A stretch of DNA of 64,000 nt from Thozetella sp. PMI_491 (lineage: Eukaryota > Ascomycota > Sordariomycetes > Chaetosphaeriales > Chaetosphaeriaceae): contig MU270051.1 of NCBI GenBank assembly GCA_021432635.1, forward strand, positions 1 to 64,000, in the 5' to 3' direction. Positions 56,901 to 64,000 of the stretch are shown here, in pieces. The notes under the pieces were generated by a model that searched no databases, was not told the origin of the DNA, and saw nothing but the letters and a program-made list of their open reading frames with translations. Numbering within the stretch: the stretch's first letter is position 1; every line of letters begins with the position of its first letter. The position numbers were made by a program, and so were the translations under genes.

Positions 56901-59900
56901 AGCCGGTGCAGCACAATAGACGCTAACTATGTACTGTACATACTACGCGCGATAAGAACAGTAGGGCGCTAACTGAGTAGGAGGAGCGGCGGGCTGGGGC
57001 CAAGTGGGCGAAAGACCCGATCAGCTAGCGTCTAGCGTAGCATACCGATCCTTTGCAACTGGAGCAGTGGCCCGAGACGTCGCAACATGGAGAAAATAGA
57101 CAGTAATTAGGCTTCCAAAAATGAGTCGGGTCCTGCCTCGGTTGGAACAGGCTTGAAAACTCAATGCCACCGTATTTGCCCAGCCCTCTTCGGTTTCCAT
57201 CGTAGCACCTGCTAGTTTGCTGTCAGTCCGGTCGGGTGGCAGGGGGGCCGGGGTGGTTGTGCGTGTCCCTTTTTTTTTCTATTCTTTTTTTTTTTCTTAA
57301 AAAATGCACTGCTCGTCCCCTCTTGGCTGCTTTTTTCTGGTTTACCCTTTTTTATCTCGTCTATTTTGCACCTACAGGACACCACATGGACGGAACAGGC
57401 AGCTCCTCCACTCCCCGCTACCCGCCTTGGACCACTCCGGGTGGTGAATGAGCAGGGGCTTAGGCCGCTTAGCCGCCTCACCTCGTCTAATTGGCTCCTG
57501 ACACAAGATCCACGCCGCCTCCGTGAGATTCCTATTTTTGTACGCCCATTCCTGTCCAGCACTAGCCCACTAATGGGCCAGGCACCGGCGTTGCGGTATG
57601 CTGTGCTACGCAGTCTGTATGCACGCAGCATGTACCACACACTCTGTATCTAGCTTGAGGATTTGGAAGAGAGAATCGCCTAGAAGATATCCACTCTGGG
57701 GGAGTCGAGGCGCCAAAGCATGGGCAAGTTTTGGGCCGTGTCGCTGGTGAGCTAGCGTTAGACCACTTAACCCATCCTCGTCTAGTTTGACCTAAGTAGA
57801 CAAGGAGAGAGTAGAACATTAGAACATCACGAACCATGGAGATTCTTGCAGTCGATTATCGACTTCATCTTTGCCATCTGATGAAATTTCTAGTTGTTTT
57901 CCATGAGGCGTTTGCCGTCGCTACTCCAAGACTAGTACATGGGTAGTAAAGGTAGGTTGGTCGGGAAGGAAAGTGGGGAGGGAAAAAAAGGAAGGGGGGG
58001 GGGGAATACGCCCGTCAGGATCGACACGAGGTGGCTTCGGTCTCGGCAGACCATGCCGCTGGATATTGATCTTCGGGACTTGCGGGACATGCGGGGCCAG
58101 GCACCTAGCTCAGAGCAAACGACCACGTCGACAGGCGATAGGCCTGAGAACCACAGATGGCCTACACCTGCGTTTGTAGGCCGGTAGAAAGGACTGGTAG
58201 GAGATACCAGATGCCTGTTGCCCCTGGCACCGGGAAGGAGGATCGATCGCGATTCAGCTTCCTTCAGCTTCGCCCATGTCGGCGATTGGCGGCACCTGCC
58301 GGAGCGAGCAGTACCCCTCGCCCCAGAGTGTATGCGTTTAGCTAGGCACGAGGCTAGGGATTTCAGGCAGGAACATTCCCAACGGAGACCTAAGCGGCGC
58401 GATGAATAAGGACCCCCCCCCCCCCACCATCCCTACCTCCCTTTTCAAGGATCACGATGCGGCTGGCCACCAACGAAGAACCTGAAGGTGCTGAGCGGGC
58501 TAGGATGGAGGGAACGTGGGACCACGTCCAGCCGCAGCGGTCGCAGCGGTGAGATGGACAGGATTAGAGACGGACAGGATTAGAAGACCAGTCAATTGTT
58601 TGTTCCACGTCGTCTTCGCTCGCAAGCGGCCAGGGCAGCACCAAGCGTTCGGGTAGGGATCCTAGTTCGTACATACATGTGTGCATCACAGGAATGCAAG
58701 CTCAGCACTTGGTAAGTTGAGTACGGTGCATACTCGAGGCACTGGATCCGCCCGGCAGGTCCAGGACGTCGCACCGCGCATGCTCTTGGCGGCGGGCTTG
58801 GTCCATTGCTGCAGGCGCGTCAGCGAATGCTTGGCAGCTAGCGTTAGGTACAGTACTGTACGTCGTGCCTGAAACTTGCTCAGCACAGAGTACGTATGTA
58901 TAACGAGGAAGTGGCGTAGGCGCCGAGGGGATAGACAGGTAGCCTCGGCTGCTGCCCCAAGCTTTACGTCGAATGCAGGAGAGGCGCCAGTGATTCCCCC
59001 GTGCGTTTTTTGAGGCCCCGGGTGGTGGGTGTCAGTATGTGGCCTTTTGCGCCGCCCGGGACTTATGCATGCTGATGATGTGCGCAAACCTCCACGCTCG
59101 CAAATGCGCCCCGGCAGTCGTTGGGCCAGTCAAGCACTTCGATCACATACCGCCAGCTTTTGGGAAGGGGAAGGGGGGAGCCGCCGGGGAGGGGCGGGGG
59201 GGAGAGGCGCCCATTGATGGGTGCGCCAGCGACTGTAGCGTAACATTTACTGGTAGATATGAGGTATGAGAGAGAGACTTGAAAGCCGGATGTCCTGCAG
59301 CCGGGGACATAGCTGGGGAGCCTACGAGTCAACCTTTCCCGTGCCCCCCCCTTTCTGTTTATGACCCTGTCGCCCCTATCCCTAGGATCCATGCCGTACA
59401 TACATAGCTCAGCAAGAAGAGTACCTACAGTACATAAGTAAGAGCTGAAGTTAGAGTGTTAGGGGGCGGTCTCCACCTTGTCGTGTTGTGGGAGGAGGGT
59501 GTCAAATGCATATTCGGTATGAATGATCTCATTGCAAGTAGAGGGCTGTCAAAGAAGTACGATTGAAGAGGGCAAATTTCATGTCGCCCATGATAGTAGT
59601 AGTATGTACGAGGTTTACTGCTATGCAATGGTACTTTGGAAGGACAAATTGCTACGGCGCGAAAGAGCCCTGTTCCCCGTTGACTGCACTAGACCTACTT
59701 GGCTTAAGCTCTCGACTGGGCTGGGGGGGGGACGGGAGCACTTATTACGCGTTGCCCTGTAGGGCAAGGCCTCGCGGCCCTTGCCGGTTAGTTGACGACT
59801 GTCCCAGCGTCCGACAGATTGCTAGTAAACGGTCCTGACTGTTTCTGTTGGATTGGGAGGCTAGCGGGTGAAGGCTAGCGTCACTTATCCCCCCTGCCCC

Positions 59901-61238
59901 TGTCCCTTCGGCGGGCCTGGTGCTTGGCTTGCTTGGTTCTTACTGAATCTAGTGTAGTTATGCTATGTACCAGAGTATCCGTACTGTACTGTGCTAAAAC
60001 AAGCTGGCCGACCCACGGAACCCACTTCAAGCCACTAAAACCACCACCATGGTTTGGGTGGCAGATCTTTCTCGTACGAATCCCTCGGCCTCCTCCACGA
60101 GAGTAGAAGCGGGGAGGAAAGGAGGGGCAGACGGGTCCCCCCCCCCCCCCCTTTCCCTTTGTTCCCCTTCCTCTAACTACTCTGTGTGATGTCGTACAAG
60201 CCAAAAGAACCCGCGCGCACACGCGCTGGGAAAACTTCCCCCTCCGCTCTAGACACATATTGCTTTCTTGCGTCTCACGAATCCAGTAGTCGCTAGCTTA
60301 CTAGCGCGAACAGATTCAGTTTTCCTGACTTTTAATGCCCTGCTCTCTCCGTGGGTTTTCGTGGAGTGAGCGGGCGCTTAAATCTATTAATAGACTCCCC
60401 CAACTTCAACGTCCATCGCGAACCTACCTTGCTCTCCGCCCTCCTCTCTATCAAACTTCAACATGCTGCCGAGTCTCTTGCCCAAGAGCAAGCACAGTGG
60501 CGGGTGGGCGCGCTCGCTCTCTCTGGAGATCGTCCCCTCCTCAAGTGTGTCCTCAAGTGTGCCACCGTCACTGCTGCTGCTACCCGCCCTTGGACGGCGG
60601 CACCCACCCTTCTATATTCGGCTCACATGCGCTGCCTCGTTGTGGTCAAAAGCGGACGACACGTCACCGATTGCAGCCCGAATCTGGCTGCATTCTCCTT
60701 TTCAGACTTCGCCGGCCGACTGGCCCGTTTGGCACCCACCGTCATGGTTCTGCCACGAGGCCCCCGCGATGCGTCTGGCAATCTCGGCGGCGTAGGGGCA
60801 ATGGCCCTTCGTCTGACCATCCTCCATCGCGCGCATGCTTTCGCTGCCTTTTTCTAGAAGGCTGACTGCATCAGAGTGTTGCATCCGTGCACCCAGAGTA
60901 GGGTTGCGGTGGCCGTCCGTAGGACAGCGTTGGCGCCGGTGGCGCCAGAATCTGCTCTTAGAGCTGCCACCTGCTCGTGGCTGCCAATAGACCCCTGCAG
61001 CCTAGCGCTCGTGTGTACTCTTGGGCGGTCTCCGGCATATCCAGCGATAAAGCTCAAGCGAGGGCTGAGAGGGATGAGAATAGGCATGGACTCGCTATCC
61101 ATAGAAGTCCCAACACATCGCGCCAAGGCGGTCCTGGATTTCTGTCGGACTCTCCGGCGCTATTTGGTTCCTTGCTTCTAGTCTAGCGCTTCATTCTCTG
61201 CTCGCCGGCCGAGCAGGTTGCTAACTCCCCCTTCCCTT

Positions 61239-61257
61239 CCCCCCCCCCCCCCCCCCC
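61239..61257 (+). repeat. C homopolymer (19)
   Basis: Nineteen consecutive C in non-coding DNA, the longest homopolymer I found in the window. Confidence 0.8.
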
Positions 61258-62472
61258 TCTTTCTTTTCTATCTTTACACGTTGGCGCTGCAGGCAGGCAG
61301 GCAGGCAACAACACTAAAGGTTCTTCTTAGCGAGGGGACCTAGATTAACCCCCTTTTCGTCTCTCGCGCCCTACATACGGGCTCCTTTGGCTTTTTAGGT
61401 TCAGTTGTTTTGTTTTGTTTTTTAAGCACCGAGCACCAGCTGCCAGCCCTGACCGCGACCAGGCAAACCCCGGTGCTGGGCGGCCGTGAATACTACGGCT
61501 CCTCCCGCAGGAGGTGGCAACCTCCAGCGGCACTGTCAGGTCCGGGATGAATTCTGTTCAGGGCGGGCCGCAGCTAGTGCGGCGCCGAACGACATGGCAC
61601 GCGCTGATGCGGTTGGGTTTTCAGGCCCCCGCTCGCCCCCGTCTCTGATCAGGGCGGAATCGTCCCATCCGGCTGGCGCTAGTTCCAACCGCTGCTGTCC
61701 CCGCGCGGGGCGGCGGCTCTGCATCTTTATTTCTCTCGCGCCCGGCTGGTGCACAGACAGACTGCGGCGGGGGTGGAGAGAACTGCACAGCCAGCACCAG
61801 AGGCTTCTTGGGCTTCGGCCGCACGCTCTCGGCCGGCAGCTGGCCGCCCTGAGCGGCAATCTTGGGCCGTGGGATGCCCCTGGGTCCTTTGGGATTCTCA
61901 GCTGCAGACGCTACTGTGTCAAACGGTCCGAACCTCGCGCCCGTAAGCCTTCTAAGCCCACTCGGTAGGCGGCAGATAGCTCCACAGCCACGCGACTCCC
62001 GCATCCCCCTGCGCCCGACAAGGTAGGTGACGCAGGACGAATGCGCATGAGCCACCAACACACAAAGTCCATTGCGTCGCCGTGCAGAGTATTTGGCCTA
62101 GTCACGTGAAATAGGAGCCGTCCACCCGGCGGAACTTTTGTCTTCGGCAGTTAGTCGAACAGACTGGGACGAGTCGGCCGCTGGAAGAGGACGATGGTGT
62201 GCACCCTTCATCCGTCCGCCCCTGTGCCTTTCTCCTCCCGCCGCCTACCTATTCGCTGCCCAAGCGCCATTGCAACACCAGCCCTCTGTGATGCGCTCGA
62301 GGGCCCAGTGTTGCATTAAAGGATGCTGTTGGTCAGCAAACGTGGACACCCTCGGATCAACCACTGCGATTGCCTTGCAGTGAAGAGCGAGAGGTGACAC
62401 GCACGACTCGGCGCTCGCTGGGGTTTCCTCGACCAGCTCGTCGTCGATCGGGCCCGACACTTTGCTTCCTTA

Positions 62473-62510
62473 CCCGTCTCCCGCCTCCCGTCTCCCGTCT
62501 CCCGTCTCCC
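62473..62510. repeat. CCCGTCT minisatellite with G-quadruplex potential on the minus strand
   Basis: About five copies of a 7-bp CCCGTCT/CCCGCCT unit. The minus strand reads as six GGG tracts separated by uniform four-base loops (AGAC or AGGC), matching the canonical intramolecular G-quadruplex pattern. The plus strand could form an i-motif. Confidence 0.7.
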
Positions 62511-63148
62511 CTGCCCTACCTCTCCCCTGTCTCCCCATCCTCCCCACCCAACCTTTCTCTCGGGAGCGCGCTTGTCGTACGGAGCGGGGGAGGTTTTGTA
62601 GGTCAGGGTAACGGGGCCCGTGTCAAAGGTCTTTCCACGAGATCCATGCCCATCTGGCAGGCGGGTTCGAAACGAGCTTGTCTCCCGCAGCTGCTTTCCT
62701 TCTAGAGAGAGGAGACGCCCCGGCGCTGCGTAGCCTAAAGCACCGCATCTACCCGCTTAGCCAGCTTGGATAGCTCTTACAAGCGTTTGCCTCAAGCTAG
62801 TTTTAGTCCGGGAGAGTCTCCGTTGAGGTTGCTTGCACGACAGGATCTATACTGTCGCCAAGAAACTATGCAGGGCCGAAGAATCTTCGCCTCTTGCCAA
62901 ACCCCCAGGCTTCATCAGCTGGGGTGTCGTATAGAGCATTCTGTGAAGAGCACGGTACAAGTTACCATTGATGCGTTGGGTGCCTCTGGTCATGAGGCTC
63001 CGAGTAGGCCATGCGCATCTCTCATCTCGCGCCATGCGCTGTAGTCCACTCTCGTCGCACCAGGCTTCAGACCCGGGGATCTAGGTAGGAACCATCCAGG
63101 AAATATCCAATACAATCGGCTCACTCCCCTGCCCTGCAAGGACATGCA

Positions 63149-63447
63149 TCAGATCGAAAACATTATGTTGCGATTTATCCTCCTAGATCTGTGCCGACGG
63201 TTCCCGATGGACTAATCGGTAAGGTGTTGTCGAGATTACTTCCTGGTCGTCGTTGGAACTGCAGCACTCACATCGGGAGAGTCTTGGACCCGTGTGTATA
63301 GGACACCGTCTTCCCATCAGTAAACTGTATGGCCAGCCTCGGCTGGTAATAGAGCCAACGCATCGCCTGTGCAGGCTCAGGTGATAGTTGGAAGCTTGGG
63401 AGGGCATGGAGAGAGCAAGAAGGCCACGCAGAGAGGTAACTGTCCAT
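63149..63447 (-). CDS. Possible small two-exon gene, unidentified
   Basis: Reading from ATG at 63447: MDSYLSAWPSCSLHALPSFQ, then PAQAMRWLYYQPRLAIQFTD and GKTVSYTHGSKTLP. This ends at a good GTGAGT donor (63271). A CACAG acceptor at 63189-63193 gives an 83-bp intron and a short second exon to the stop at 63149, 71 aa in all. Composition looks coding-like, but I recognise no family and see no neighbour support. It could equally be one exon of a gene starting further right or a decayed remnant. Confidence 0.2.
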
Positions 63448-63889
63448 ACTCGACAGGTCTGATCACCAGATATCCTCAGGGTCTGCATCCCTTTAGGTTC
63501 TTGACTGTGCTTTCGTTCATATTCTAGCTAGAGAAAGCATATGCACCGATTCTGCACATGGCATCTCCCACGCTCCCACGTCCCAGCTCCGTGGTGGCAT
63601 CGCCGCTCCCTCCTCCTCCCCTGAGCTTTCCAGTACCTTGGCTGGATCCAAAGCACCAAGCCTTGTGGTCCCCGAATGCCTGCTTCCCAGCACACCCACT
63701 AGTTCAGGCACTATATTACATACTGCACTCTGCACACGCATCCTCGCTGGCTCGTGCACCGAACAGGATGCAACACGGAGAGAGCCTGGCTCGCCTCCGG
63801 ACCAGGGACCCTGCCAGGGATGGCTAACTACAGATCGGCCGCCCACATCAAAGCTACGGAGTACATCCTTCGTATCTAGATCGCACTAA

Positions 63890-63970
63890 CGAGAAAAGGG
63901 TATAGGTCCTGATGATGGCTTTGGCGTGGAGGTTCTCGACCTCGGGTGCTCTAGATTTACTGGCAGCCAT
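63890..63970 (-). CDS. Possible first exon of a gene near the right edge, partial and unidentified
   Basis: From ATG at 63970 the minus strand reads MAASKSRAPEVENLHAKAII then RTYTLS and reaches a GTTAGT donor-like site near 63892. I could not continue it convincingly into a second exon, so it may be a remnant. No family recognised. Confidence 0.15.
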
Positions 63971-64000
63971 AGTAGCCAATGCCGGCTGGACCAGAGATGA

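Larger units (their letters stand above)
53976..64000. other. 10-kb gene-poor region
   Basis: I cannot support a confident gene here. Open frames are numerous on both strands but overlap, lack known motifs and look like chance in GC-rich DNA. Visible items: the promoter of the zinc-finger gene at the left; runs of C at 58413-58425, 60137-60151 and 61239-61257; a (GGCA)n tract near 61289-61307; a CCCGTCT minisatellite at about 62473-62510; TAGGTA/TACCTA words (about 54508, 59422 and others); and weak minus-strand gene hints at 63149-63447 and 63890-63970. Confidence 0.4.

Noticed and set aside
60335-60865. Three overlapping plus-strand open frames of 110-176 codons
   Set aside because: All three frames are open together, which indicates stop-poor composition and not a gene. 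No domain is visible.
1-64000. CRISPR array, secondary-metabolite cluster or new multi-gene system
   Set aside because: No spaced direct repeats of CRISPR type. No polyketide, peptide synthetase or terpene enzymes. Neighbouring genes belong to unrelated housekeeping pathways.

Overview
The window is nuclear DNA of a filamentous ascomycete (Pezizomycotina). The evidence is GC-rich coding sequence, short introns (mostly 49-172 bp) with GTRNGT donors and YAG acceptors, single genes on alternating strands instead of operons, and families such as a fungal ferric reductase, a GPI-anchored Cys-rich surface protein and a fungal-type Hv1 proton channel. A Sordariomycete, possibly Sordariales, is my inference from protein flavour, not a measured placement.

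Left part (1-8.4 kb) is compact. It holds a mitochondrial/cytosolic NADP isocitrate dehydrogenase, an INO80 subunit (Iec3), an endosulfine (Igo1) and a MYG1 nuclease, the last two transcribed divergently. From 8.4 to 15.2 kb no intact gene is visible. This stretch holds a decayed extracellular glutaminase gene (about 9.38-11.19 kb, minus strand) and small unexplained coding-like scraps. From 15.2 to 18.6 kb lie a secreted Ser/Thr/Ala-rich surface protein and a TGL2-type lipase. A 4.3 kb gene-poor stretch precedes a four-exon ferric reductase (22.87-24.95 kb).

The middle (26.9-48.7 kb) is gene-dense: a CBM48 (Crp1/Mdg1-like) protein, an RNF10/Mag2 RING protein, a GPI-anchored surface protein, an Hv1 voltage-gated proton channel, a HAPSTR1-like protein, the ISWI remodeller, eIF3i, and the trifunctional C1-tetrahydrofolate synthase. 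The last two share a divergent promoter that carries eight TGACTC hexamers.

A large C2H2 plus fungal-TF-domain regulator occupies 49.6-54.0 kb. The last 10 kb contains no gene I can defend. It has C/G homopolymers, a G-quadruplex-forming minisatellite, recurring TAGGTA/TACCTA words, and a weak hint of a gene at the right edge.

The genes are mostly housekeeping and are not one pathway. Two themes recur: chromatin remodelling (Iec3, ISWI) and one-carbon/NADPH metabolism (IDP, C1-THF synthase). Three genes (IDP, MYG1, C1-THF synthase) carry in-frame upstream AUGs that would add a mitochondrial presequence. I found no convincing undescribed system. The best leads are the phased TGACTC array, a stop-free in-frame 483-bp intron in the transcription factor, and the glutaminase fossil. 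All exon borders are my own readings of splice consensus and frame, without transcript data.
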